Shown here in pieces: positions 44,251 through 51,706 of a stretch of 51,706 nt of DNA; positions within the stretch are counted from its first letter, which is position 1; every line of letters starts with the position of its first letter. The notes beneath the pieces are model-generated. The model was given only the letters and a program-made list of their open reading frames with translations, was not told where the DNA came from and made no database searches. The DNA comes from Verrucomicrobia bacterium UBA4286 (GTDB lineage: Bacteria; Verrucomicrobiota; Kiritimatiellia; RFP12; UBA1067): the NCBI GenBank assembly GCA_002395905.1, contig DGVK01000198.1:1-51706 (forward strand), read 5' to 3'. A program made the position numbers and the translations under genes.

Positions 44251-45713
44251 CGGCCGCGGTGCTCCTTCTGGCCGCCGCGACTGCGGCTGGCGCACTCGGC
44301 GGCTTCTCCGAAGGGGCCAGGCGCGAGCTCGAGTCCCGCATATCATCGACCCTTGCAGAGGCGGGGACTTCTTCTGATGTATCGGGAACGGTTACTTTCG
44401 CCAACGGCGACTTCTTTTTCATACAGAGCGGATCAGACGCTCTCAAGGTTCTCACGCGCGGCCCTGTTCGCGCCGACCCGCCGCCACGTGTAGGCGAAAT
44501 CGTCGAAGTGTCGGGCCGTCCTGTTCTTGAAGGCGGGCGTGTCGTGATGTCCGCCGACGCGTGGAAGACCGTCGGCGCCGCAGGTCTCCCCGAGCCTGTA
44601 GCCGCCGACGCCGACTCTCTCGTCTACGCAGGCCTGGCGCCACGCGGTAAGTGGCGAGCCGCATCGCGCGATCCAAACGACGTGAACTGGCGTCGCGTGG
44701 AGGTCGTCGGCCGCGCAATGGGGCGCACCGAGAACGGCTTTTCGCTCGAGGTAGCCGACGGCCTTCTCATAAGCGTGATGATACGCGACAAGCCTTCTTT
44801 CATTGCGAACTGCGAACGTCTCCACCCTAAGGTCTCGGTTCGCGGCGTCGCCGAACTCTTTCTCGACCAGAGCGCGCTCTTCGGACGCGGCAGATATGTG
44901 ATAGGTGTCAGGCTCTGTTCGGCTTCGGCCGACGACGTGACGCTCCTGCCGGATTTAGGCTACCAGATGCGCCTGCACGAGCGGAGAGTGTCCATCGCGC
45001 TGTGGTCTTCGGTCGCGGCGCTTGTTCTCGGTCTCGGCGCGCTCATGCTGGTTCTTGTTCGCCACCGCCGGGACAGCCACGCGACCGCGATGGTCATGGC
45101 CGACCGCAAGCGCATGGCCGACGACCTCCACGACACCATCGAGCAGCATCTCGCCGGTGCGGGCATGCTGCTCAAGCTCGCGCGCATGCCTGCGAACAAT
45201 CTCGCCGAGCGCGCCGACCGCCCCATACGCGAGGCGCAGGACATCCTCGTGCGGGCAAAGCGTGAAATGCGCGACATCGTATGGGGCCTCAAGAATGACG
45301 ACATGATGCGAAAGTCGCCGGCCGACATGCTGCGCGAGATGGCGGCCGACATGACGCGCCAGGGACTCTTCAGGGTGAGGACGCGTCTCGTTGGGCTGCC
45401 AGAGCGGATGGAAGGCGGCAGAATACGCGATCTTTCCCTTATCGTCCGCGAGGCGATCGGCAACGCCGTCCGCCATGGCCGCGCCCGCAAGATAGCGGTG
45501 ACGTGCGATCCGATAGGCGAGGGCCCCGGCTGGTTCCTGCGCGTCGCGAACGACGGGCGCCCCTTTGACCGCGCCGCTGCGCCAGGCCCCGCCGAGGGAC
45601 ACTTCGGGCTGGAGGGCATGGCCGAACGCGCGCGCCGCATAGGCGGCGAGCTTTCATTCTCGCGCAAGGGCAAGTGGACCGTTGTCACGTGTGCCGTGCG
45701 CGCGGAAATATGA
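44247..45713 (+). CDS. Membrane histidine kinase, NarX/LiaS type, with OB-like periplasmic sensor
   Basis: A 488-residue sensor kinase starting within the GspK-like stop (ATGA), so it is the last gene of the pilus operon. The N terminus is a signal-like helix. Residues about 45-235 hold two small OB-like beta domains, recognised by SGTVTFANGDFFFIQSG and VGEIVEVSGRPVLEGGRVV, then RVEVVGRAMGRTENGFSLEV. A membrane helix lies at about 249-274. The HisKA_3 dimerisation segment (ADDLHDTIEQHLAGAGMLL) gives His295 as the phosphorylation site. An HATPase follows, with LIVREAIGNAVRHGRARKI (N box), RVANDGRPFD and HFGLEGMAERARRIGGEL (G box). No response regulator is adjacent; the nearest is at 48039, beyond two metabolic genes. 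Confidence 0.9.
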   Translation: MTAAVLLLAAATAAGALGGFSEGARRELESRISSTLAEAGTSSDVSGTVTFANGDFFFIQSGSDALKVLTRGPVRADPPPRVGEIVEVSGRPVLEGGRVVMSADAWKTVGAAGLPEPVAADADSLVYAGLAPRGKWRAASRDPNDVNWRRVEVVGRAMGRTENGFSLEVADGLLISVMIRDKPSFIANCERLHPKVSVRGVAELFLDQSALFGRGRYVIGVRLCSASADDVTLLPDLGYQMRLHERRVSIALWSSVAALVLGLGALMLVLVRHRRDSHATAMVMADRKRMADDLHDTIEQHLAGAGMLLKLARMPANNLAERADRPIREAQDILVRAKREMRDIVWGLKNDDMMRKSPADMLREMAADMTRQGLFRVRTRLVGLPERMEGGRIRDLSLIVREAIGNAVRHGRARKIAVTCDPIGEGPGWFLRVANDGRPFDRAAAPGPAEGHFGLEGMAERARRIGGELSFSRKGKWTVVTCAVRAEI

Positions 45714-45719
45714 TAAAAT
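45711..45719 (+). promoter_or_regulatory. Extended -10 promoter of the nfn/response-regulator operon
   Basis: TGATAAAAT, whose TGA is the kinase stop codon, is followed 10 bases later by ATG 45730. The message would have about 4 bases before the start codon. The -10 (TAAAAT) is weaker than others in the window. Confidence 0.45.
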
Positions 45720-45729
45720 ACCAACTTCT

Positions 45730-46584
45730 ATGAACTGCATCAAAGAGAAACGTCAGCTGTCCGACAACGTCTTCTTCATGAAGATCGACGCTCCGCTAAT
45801 AGCGCGCGAGCGCAAGGCCGGTCAGTTCATCATACTTATGGTCGACGAAGAGGCTGGCGAGCGCATACCGCTCACCATCGCAGACGCCGACGAAACGGCA
45901 GGGACGATTTCGATCATCTTCCAGACGGTCGGCGCCACAACAATGAAGCTTTCGCGCCTTGAGCCGGGCGACAGTCTCGCCGCAGTGCTGGGTCCGCTCG
46001 GGCGGCCTACCGACATCCGCGGCGCGAACGGCGAAAAACCCGGCCACGTGGTATGCGTCGGCGGAGGGATCGGCGTCGCGCCGATGCATCCTATCGCCCA
46101 GGCGCTCAAGGCCGCCGGGAACCGCGTCACGATAATCATGGGCGCGCGAAACAAGAGCCTCTTCGTGATGGAGGACGAGATGCGCCGCATCGCCGGCGAC
46201 GACCTCATCCTCATGACCGACGACGGCAGCTCTGGCCGCAAGGGTCTCGTGACGGAGCCGCTCAAGGAACTTTGCGAATCGGGCGCGGTCGATGAAGTCA
46301 TAGCGATCGGGCCGCCGATAATGATGAAGTTCTGCGCTCTCACCACAAGACCATACGGCGTGAAGACCGTGGCCTCGCTCAACACGATCATGATCGACGG
46401 TACGGGGATGTGCGGCGGCTGCCGCGTATCCGTAGGCGGGAAGACAAAGTTCGTCTGCGTCGACGGCCCGGAGTTCGACGCGCACCAGGTAGACTGGGAT
46501 CTGATGCTAAAGCGCATGGGCGCGTTCAAGCCCCAAGAGGCCGCCGCACGCGACCATGTGTGCAATCTTTTCAAGGGGATCTGA
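45730..46584 (+). CDS. nfnA: NfnA-type FAD/NAD oxidoreductase subunit (sulfide dehydrogenase/GltA partner)
   Basis: The 284-residue small subunit of a NADH-dependent ferredoxin:NADP+ transhydrogenase, or of a closely related sulfide dehydrogenase. The ferredoxin-reductase fold shows AGQFIILMVDEEAGERIPLT (flavin-binding), VVCVGGGIGVAPMHPIAQAL (NAD-binding) and IIMGARNKSLFVMEDEM. The C-terminal GTGMCGGCRVSVGGKTKFVC with DGPEFDAH is the [2Fe-2S] site of the family. The ATG is near-leaderless from the promoter at 45711. NfnB follows after 3 bases, as in known nfnAB pairs. In anaerobes the complex couples NADH, ferredoxin and NADPH by flavin-based electron bifurcation; that function is inferred from the pair. 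Confidence 0.88.
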   Translation: MNCIKEKRQLSDNVFFMKIDAPLIARERKAGQFIILMVDEEAGERIPLTIADADETAGTISIIFQTVGATTMKLSRLEPGDSLAAVLGPLGRPTDIRGANGEKPGHVVCVGGGIGVAPMHPIAQALKAAGNRVTIIMGARNKSLFVMEDEMRRIAGDDLILMTDDGSSGRKGLVTEPLKELCESGAVDEVIAIGPPIMMKFCALTTRPYGVKTVASLNTIMIDGTGMCGGCRVSVGGKTKFVCVDGPEFDAHQVDWDLMLKRMGAFKPQEAAARDHVCNLFKGI

Positions 46585-46587
46585 CAG

Positions 46588-48042
46588 ATGACTGCGAAGG
46601 AGAGAATGGCGATAGAGCCGCAGGCCATGCCTGAACAGGACGCGAAAGTCCGCGCCCGCAACATGAACGAGGTCGCGCTCGGCTACACCGCCGAGATGGC
46701 CCGTCGCGAGGCGTCGCGCTGCATGCAGTGCGCGGCGAAGCCGTGCATGCGCGGCTGCCCCGTCGCGATCAACATACCTGGATTCCTCGCCAAAGCTGCA
46801 GAAGGCAATTTCGAGGGAGCGCTAGCGGTGATCCGCGAGACTTCGCTTCTCCCCGCCGTGTGCGGGCGCGTCTGCCCCCAGGAGAAGCAGTGCCAGAAAT
46901 TCTGCACGATGGGCAAGCTCCTCAAGGATGTAGACAAAGCCGTCGCCATCGGACGCGTCGAACGGTTTGTGGCCGACCTCGCCCGCGAGAAAGCGGCGTC
47001 CGCCGCAGGAAAGGGCGTGCCCGCGCCGTCCGTCGCGCCGTCCGATCGCACGGGGAGGCGCGTAGCCGTCGTAGGATCCGGCCCCGCGTCTATAACCTGC
47101 GCGGCCGATTGCGCACGCGCCGGTCACGACGTCACGATGTTCGAGGCGTTCCACAAGGCGGGCGGCGTGCTCGTCTACGGCATACCGGAGTTCCGTCTGC
47201 CCAAGGCCATAGTCCAGAACGAGATCGACGGTCTCAAGGCCCTCGGCGTGAAAGTCGAGCTCAACTACGTCGTCGGGCGCACGCGCAAACTGCGCGACCT
47301 GATGGAGAAGGACGGTTTCGACGCCGTCTTCGTGGGAACAGGCGCGGGCCTGCCGAAGTTCATGGATATCGAGGGCGAGAACCTGGTTGGCGTATTCAGC
47401 GCAAACGAATACCTCACGCGCGCGAATCTCATGAAGGCCTACGACGAAAAGGGTCACGACACGCCTTTCTGGCACGGCCGCCGCGTCGCAGTTCTCGGCG
47501 GCGGCAATGTAGCCATGGACGCGAGCCGCATGGCCCTGCGCCTCGGCGCAGAGAAGGTGTATCTGGTCTACCGCCGCAGCGAAGCCGAGATGCCCGCGCG
47601 AAAGGAAGAGGTTCATCACGCGAAAGAGGAGGGTGTCGAGTTTCTCATGCTCCAGAACGCTAAGCGTGTCCTCGGCGACGACCAGGGGCGCGTCGTGGGG
47701 TTGGAGTGCCTCAAGTACGAACTCGGTGAACCCGATGCGTCCGGTCGGCGCAGCCCTGTGGCGATACCTGGGAGCGAGTTCACGCTTGATGTCGATACAG
47801 TCGTCGTGGCCGTCGGCAACGCCTCCAATCCGCTCATACCTGCGACGACCGAAGGCCTGGAGGTCAACAAGCGCGGGAATATCGTCGTTGACGCCGAGAC
47901 GAATATGACTTCGATCCCGGGTGTGTTCGCGGGGGGCGACATAGTCCTTGGCGCGGCGACGGTCATTCTCGCGATGGGCGAGGGACGTCGTGCAGCGGCC
48001 GGGATAAACGCCTATCTCGCGAAGAAGGGGAGCGCTTCGTGA
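46588..48042 (+). CDS. nfnB: NfnB-type NADPH oxidoreductase (glutamate synthase small-chain family)
   Basis: A 484-residue protein of the GltD/NfnB family. The N-terminal ferredoxin-like region binds two [4Fe-4S] clusters: CMQCAAKPCMRGCPVAINIP and VCGRVCPQEKQCQKFC. FAD binding is marked by VAVVGSGPASITCAADCARA and NADPH binding by VAVLGGGNVAMDASRMALRL, followed by VYLVYRRSEAEMPARKEEV and a closing GVFAGGDIVLGAATVILAMG. Its pairing with an NfnA-type gene, rather than a large glutamate synthase, favours electron-bifurcating transhydrogenase over nitrogen assimilation. The response-regulator start GTG overlaps its stop (GTGA). Confidence 0.93.
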   Translation: MTAKERMAIEPQAMPEQDAKVRARNMNEVALGYTAEMARREASRCMQCAAKPCMRGCPVAINIPGFLAKAAEGNFEGALAVIRETSLLPAVCGRVCPQEKQCQKFCTMGKLLKDVDKAVAIGRVERFVADLAREKAASAAGKGVPAPSVAPSDRTGRRVAVVGSGPASITCAADCARAGHDVTMFEAFHKAGGVLVYGIPEFRLPKAIVQNEIDGLKALGVKVELNYVVGRTRKLRDLMEKDGFDAVFVGTGAGLPKFMDIEGENLVGVFSANEYLTRANLMKAYDEKGHDTPFWHGRRVAVLGGGNVAMDASRMALRLGAEKVYLVYRRSEAEMPARKEEVHHAKEEGVEFLMLQNAKRVLGDDQGRVVGLECLKYELGEPDASGRRSPVAIPGSEFTLDVDTVVVAVGNASNPLIPATTEGLEVNKRGNIVVDAETNMTSIPGVFAGGDIVLGAATVILAMGEGRRAAAGINAYLAKKGSAS

Positions 48043-48653
48043 TACGCGTCGCCGTTATCGACGACCACATGGTCGTACGGGCCGGGCTCAAGTATGTTCT
48101 CGAGTCCGACCCGGAACTCGTCTTCTGCGGTGAGTGGGGCGGCGGAAAAGGCGCGATGGAGTTTCTCGAGAAGGTACAGCCTGATGTGACGCTTCTCGAT
48201 GTGCGCATGCCCGACAAGAACGGGGTTGAGGTTCTGAAGGAGGTTCTGGAAAAACATCCGCGCGAGAAGATCGTGATGCTTACGACATCTGACGCGGCGG
48301 AGGATGTCTTCAGGTCGATTGAAGAGGGTGCGCACGGCTATGTGATGAAGGAGTCGCCCATAGAGATCATAACGGCCGCCGTCCGTGCTGCGGCGGCGGG
48401 CGAAGTATATATGACCGACGAAGTGCGCCGCATATATGAGACGCGCCGTGCCATGCCGGGTCTCGCCACGCGCGAGCGCGAGGTTCTCGGGCTCGTGGCG
48501 AAAGGGCTCGGGAACCGCGAGATAGGCGAAAAACTCGGCATAAGCGAGAACTCGGTCAAGATGCATTTGAAGCGGTGCTATTTCAAGCTCGGCGTGAATG
48601 ATCGTGCCGAAGCGGTGACAACCGCCATCCAGCGCGGCTTTCTCGCCACCTGA
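48039..48653 (+). CDS. NarL/LuxR-type response regulator
   Basis: A 204-residue regulator starting with GTG within the nfnB stop. The receiver domain has VAVIDDHMVVRAGLKYVLES, the phosphoacceptor Asp54 in VTLLDVRMPDKNGVEVL, a TTSDAAEDV segment and a KESPIEI Lys switch. The C-terminal LuxR helix-turn-helix is ATREREVLGLVAKGLGNREI then KLGISENSVKMHLKRCYFKL. The family pairs with HisKA_3 kinases, and the only such kinase nearby is the one ending the pilus operon (44247-45713). Targets are unknown; candidates are the adjacent operons and their extended -10 promoters. Confidence 0.93.
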   Translation: MIRVAVIDDHMVVRAGLKYVLESDPELVFCGEWGGGKGAMEFLEKVQPDVTLLDVRMPDKNGVEVLKEVLEKHPREKIVMLTTSDAAEDVFRSIEEGAHGYVMKESPIEIITAAVRAAAAGEVYMTDEVRRIYETRRAMPGLATREREVLGLVAKGLGNREIGEKLGISENSVKMHLKRCYFKLGVNDRAEAVTTAIQRGFLAT

Positions 48654-48746
48654 ACCCGTAAACACCAAGTGGAGACGACTCGACTCTGCGACGATTGCCG
48701 CCGCTGTCGCGTCGCGCCGGATGCATCGGCGCTCTCGCGGTAAATG

Positions 48747-48755
48747 TGGTATAAT
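48747..48755 (+). promoter_or_regulatory. Extended -10 promoter of the antiporter gene
   Basis: TGGTATAAT with TATAAT at 48750-48755, followed 11 bases later by ATG 48767. The message would carry only about 4-5 leader bases. The 90 bases before it hold no recognised gene or terminator. Confidence 0.55.
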
Positions 48756-48766
48756 ATGCACTTCTT

Positions 48767-51067
48767 ATGAACTACAAGAAGATGATTGCTCTTGCGGCGG
48801 GTGTCTTCGCCGTCGCTTATGCGTTTGCGGGCCATGCGGCACCGCCTCCTTATCCTAATTTCGGGCTTCCGCGTACCGAGGAGATGATGTTCCTCGTTCT
48901 TCAGATAGGTGTCATAATCTTTGCTGCCAAGCTTGGCGGGATGCTCGCCTCGCTGGTGCGCCTGCCGTCGATACTTGGCGAGCTTGCTGCCGGAATTGTG
49001 ATCGGTCCCTGGGCGCTCGGAGGCATCGGTTTCGGCAGCGGTCTTTTTGCGCAGGGGCTGTTTCACGGCGCGGCGCTCCGCGACATCGCCTCTTCCACGG
49101 GCGTGGCTTTCGATGCCGCTTCGCCCGCTTTGTACGGTATTGCGACGCTTGCGTCGGTGATTCTGCTGTTCCTCTCCGGTCTTGAGACCAATCTCAAGAT
49201 GTTCCTCAAGTATTCTTTTGTAGGCTCGATGGTCGGGATGGGCGGTGTGATCGTTGCGTTTGTGTTCGGCGACCTCTGTGCGGTATATCTTCTGCCGGAG
49301 TTCTTCGAGCACTTCGCCTATCTGAAGGGGCTGCCTCTCGCCGAGGCCATGACCAGAGAGGCGCCGCTCTACATGGGCATCATGTCCACGGCGACGTCGG
49401 TCGGCATAACGGCGCGAATCCTCTCCGAGCGCAAGAAGATGGACAGCGAAGAAGGCACGACCATCATGGCCGGCGCCGTGATCGACGACGTGCTCGGGCT
49501 TATCGTCCTTGCGATAGGCAACGGCATAATCGCTGCGAACGCGCGCGGCGGGGCGGCCGGCGCGGACGGCATGGACTGGGGCGAGATAGGGCTTGTCGCC
49601 GCGAAGGCGTTCGGCGTATGGCTCGGCGCGACGGCGATAGGCGTCTTCGCCGCGCGCAAGATATCCGATTTCCTCAAGAAGGTGTTCCGCTCGCCTGTCG
49701 TCATCGCGACAATGGCGTTCGGGCTCTCCCTCGTTCTCGCAGGCTTCTTCGAGTTCATGGGGCTTGCCATGATAATCGGCGCCTACGTCATGGGACTCGC
49801 GCTCTCACGCACGGACCTAAAGCACATGATTCAGGAGACGCTTTCGCCCGTCTACACTTTCCTCGTGCCGATATTCTTCTGTGTCATGGGCATGATGGTC
49901 GATGTCACACAGCTCTGCTCCAGACCGGTTCTGGTGTTCGGCGCGATATACACCGCTCTCGCGGTCGCGGCAAAGGTCATCGGGTGCATGGTACCGTCGG
50001 TTTGCTGCGGCTTCAACATGCTCGGCGGTCTTCGCATCGGAGCAGGAATGGTGCCGCGTGGCGAGGTGGCCCTCATCATCGCGGGGATCGGTCTTTCGTC
50101 GAAGTATCTCACCCAGGAAATATTCGGCATCGGCATTTTGATGACGCTCGTCACGACGGTCGTCGCGCCGCCTGCGCTTGTCGCGCTGTTCAAGCCGAAG
50201 GCTTGCGGCGTTCGCCATCCGAAGGCGAACCAGTCCGCATCACGCGAGATATGCTTCGAGATGGGGTCGCTGGACGTCGCCGACTATGTGCTTTCCAAAC
50301 TGGTTGCCGAGTTCCGCGACGAGGGCTTTTTCACATCGCTGCTTTCGAAGGAGGACAGCATCTGGGAAATCGCCATGGACGACATGGAGCTTTCTGTGAG
50401 GCGCGACGGCAGCCGGATATTCATCCAGTGCACTCCCGAGGAGGAGGCTATGGTCATGACTGCGTGGATGGAGGTCGCCAGCAAGGTGAATGATCTCGCG
50501 CGCTCTATCTCAAAGCCGATGCGCCGCGACGACCTCGACAAGCTTCTGCAGGATACCGCCAAGGCGAAGAAGTCGAACGGTTCGCGCAACATGCTGCGCT
50601 ACCTCCAGGGCTTTGTAATGCTGCCTGCATTCAAGGCGGCGAACAAGCGCGACGCGCTGGAGAAGATGGTCGCGGCTGTCGCGAGGGAGTGTCCGCGCCA
50701 TGTGCATGACGCGGCGGCGGCCACAGCCGCCGTGCTCAAGCGCGAGGCGTCTACCTCTACTGGGCTGGACTTCGGAATAGCCGTCCCGCACGGACGCGAC
50801 CCCTCCGTGAGCGGCGTTGCCGGCGCTGTTGCAATCGTCGACAACGAAGGCGCGGGTGAGAAGGGGGCTCTGGCGGACTACGGGACGCTCGACGGGAAGC
50901 CGGTTCGCATAATCGTCCTCCTCCTGGCGAACGACCAGTCGCAGACGCCATACCTTCAGCTCATGGCGAGCATTTCACGCGTGCTGAGGGCGAACGACGG
51001 CTATGCTCGCCTTGAGAGGTGCAAGACGGCCGAAGAGATGAAGAGGTTCTTCCGCAATGCGAAGTAA
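48767..51067 (+). CDS. CPA2-family cation:proton antiporter fused to a PTS EIIA-type domain
   Basis: A 766-residue membrane protein. The first ~465 residues form a CPA2 antiporter: [67 protein letters not shown] and [18 protein letters not shown] with many hydrophobic helices. A region of unknown fold follows (about 480-600, with [20 protein letters not shown] and [13 protein letters not shown]). The C-terminal ~150 residues match PTS EIIA type 2: [19 protein letters not shown] contains the phosphorylatable His675. Antiporters with EIIA-like tails occur in several phyla, and phosphorylation could gate ion flux. recA follows 44 bases later. Confidence 0.88.
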   Translation: MNYKKMIALAAGVFAVAYAFAGHAAPPPYPNFGLPRTEEMMFLVLQIGVIIFAAKLGGMLASLVRLPSILGELAAGIVIGPWALGGIGFGSGLFAQGLFHGAALRDIASSTGVAFDAASPALYGIATLASVILLFLSGLETNLKMFLKYSFVGSMVGMGGVIVAFVFGDLCAVYLLPEFFEHFAYLKGLPLAEAMTREAPLYMGIMSTATSVGITARILSERKKMDSEEGTTIMAGAVIDDVLGLIVLAIGNGIIAANARGGAAGADGMDWGEIGLVAAKAFGVWLGATAIGVFAARKISDFLKKVFRSPVVIATMAFGLSLVLAGFFEFMGLAMIIGAYVMGLALSRTDLKHMIQETLSPVYTFLVPIFFCVMGMMVDVTQLCSRPVLVFGAIYTALAVAAKVIGCMVPSVCCGFNMLGGLRIGAGMVPRGEVALIIAGIGLSSKYLTQEIFGIGILMTLVTTVVAPPALVALFKPKACGVRHPKANQSASREICFEMGSLDVADYVLSKLVAEFRDEGFFTSLLSKEDSIWEIAMDDMELSVRRDGSRIFIQCTPEEEAMVMTAWMEVASKVNDLARSISKPMRRDDLDKLLQDTAKAKKSNGSRNMLRYLQGFVMLPAFKAANKRDALEKMVAAVARECPRHVHDAAAATAAVLKREASTSTGLDFGIAVPHGRDPSVSGVAGAVAIVDNEGAGEKGALADYGTLDGKPVRIIVLLLANDQSQTPYLQLMASISRVLRANDGYARLERCKTAEEMKRFFRNAK

Positions 51068-51111
51068 GCCGGCGGGAGGCAGAAGGTTTAAAACGCAGAA
51101 AGGAGCAATCC

Positions 51112-51706
51112 ATGGCAGAGAAGAAAGACACCACTAAGACCGGCAACACCGCTCTTGACGCGGTGATGAGCCAGATACGCAAAGAGTTCGGCGAGATGGC
51201 GATCATGCGCCTCGGCGACCAGGAGGTGAAGGAGATACCCGTCATATCGACGGGGGCGCTTTCGCTCGACATGGCGCTCGGCGTGGGCGGCCTGCCGCGC
51301 GGGAGAATCGTGGAGTGCTACGGGCAGGAGTCGTCCGGCAAGACGACCCTCGCGCTGCACGTCGTAGCCAACGCGCAGAAGGCCGGCGGAATCGCGGCCT
51401 TCATAGACGCCGAGCATGCGCTCGACCCGACATACGCGAAGAAGATCGGCGTGGATCTCGACAATCTCGTCGTGTCGCAGCCGAACTCCGGCGAAGAGGC
51501 GCTTACGATATGCGAGCAGCTGGCGAAGTCGGGAGCGCTTGACGTGATTGTAGTAGATTCGGTCGCCGCACTCACGCCGCAGGCCGAGATCGACGGCAAC
51601 ATGGGTGATTCGCACATGGGTCTTCAGGCGCGGCTCATGTCGCAGGCGATGCGCAAGCTCACGAGTGTTCTCGCCAACACAAAGACGCTCTGCATATTCA
51701 CGAACC
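51112..51706 (+). CDS. recA: Recombinase RecA (3' partial)
   Basis: The homologous-recombination ATPase and SOS coprotease. ATG 51112 has AAGGAG about 7 bases upstream, and the frame is open to the window end, giving 198 residues here of the usual ~350. Family motifs: [38 protein letters not shown], the Walker [35 protein letters not shown], a Walker B segment [17 protein letters not shown], and [20 protein letters not shown]. No obvious SOS box was seen in the short gap, so it may be partly cotranscribed with the antiporter gene. Confidence 0.96.
   Translation, partial: MAEKKDTTKTGNTALDAVMSQIRKEFGEMAIMRLGDQEVKEIPVISTGALSLDMALGVGGLPRGRIVECYGQESSGKTTLALHVVANAQKAGGIAAFIDAEHALDPTYAKKIGVDLDNLVVSQPNSGEEALTICEQLAKSGALDVIVVDSVAALTPQAEIDGNMGDSHMGLQARLMSQAMRKLTSVLANTKTLCIFTN

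Overview
The window is about 51.7 kb of GC-rich bacterial DNA. Almost all of it is coding, and every gene but one is on the + strand. Five features point to the PVC superphylum, most likely an uncultured, fermentative, anaerobic Kiritimatiellota or Verrucomicrobiota lineage. These are a five-gene pilus-like cluster resembling Akkermansia Amuc_1102 to Amuc_1098, giant secreted proteins with LamG and DxDxDG calcium motifs, many type II/IV pseudopilins, an ackA-pta pair with an Nfn-type transhydrogenase, and a ferrous-iron Feo system. The taxonomic call is inference from gene content.

Layout. 1-5.8 kb: the 3' part of a giant secreted LamG/calcium-motif protein. 5.8-9.0 kb: ackA, pta and kdsD (acetate metabolism, Kdo precursor). 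9.05-19.5 kb: the pilus-like cluster (Amuc_1102-like, a PilM/PilN fusion, Amuc_1100-like, Amuc_1099-like, a secretin with its own promoter) followed by an InlB-repeat surface protein. 19.5-26.8 kb: coaE, rho, uvrA, a D-aminoacylase and a convergent nth. 26.8-28.3 kb: a 22-bp tandem repeat array between the divergent nth and rmuC promoters, then rmuC. 28.3-32.5 kb: feoA-feoA-feoB, a FeoB-associated Cys-rich peptide, and an outer-membrane barrel with a metallothionein-like N terminus, closed by a terminator. 32.6-34.9 kb: PspC protein, L,D-transpeptidase and ribonuclease D. 35.0-45.7 kb: one tightly packed ten-gene operon made of a PilC/GspF platform, seven pseudopilins, a 1040-residue GspK-like protein and a histidine kinase. 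45.7-48.7 kb: NfnA, NfnB and a LuxR-type response regulator. 48.8-51.7 kb: a CPA2 antiporter with a C-terminal PTS EIIA domain, then the start of recA.

How it fits together. The 9-19 kb cluster supplies a secretin, an inner-membrane alignment complex and a possible surface adhesin. The 35-45 kb operon supplies the platform protein and a full set of pseudopilins. Together they could form most of one pilus or type II secretion-like machine, although no assembly ATPase or prepilin peptidase is in the window. The histidine kinase ends the pseudopilin operon and a NarL/LuxR-family regulator ends the adjacent Nfn operon, so the two may form one system linking redox state to the surface machine. The Feo block seems to be a separate metal-uptake unit with Cys-rich partners at both membranes.

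Transcription signals are unusually readable. Extended -10 boxes (TGnTATAAT) precede most operons, and several lie only 6-11 bases before the start codon, which implies leaderless or nearly leaderless mRNAs. No gene-free stretch exceeds 300 bases. No tRNA, rRNA, CRISPR array or insertion sequence was recognised.
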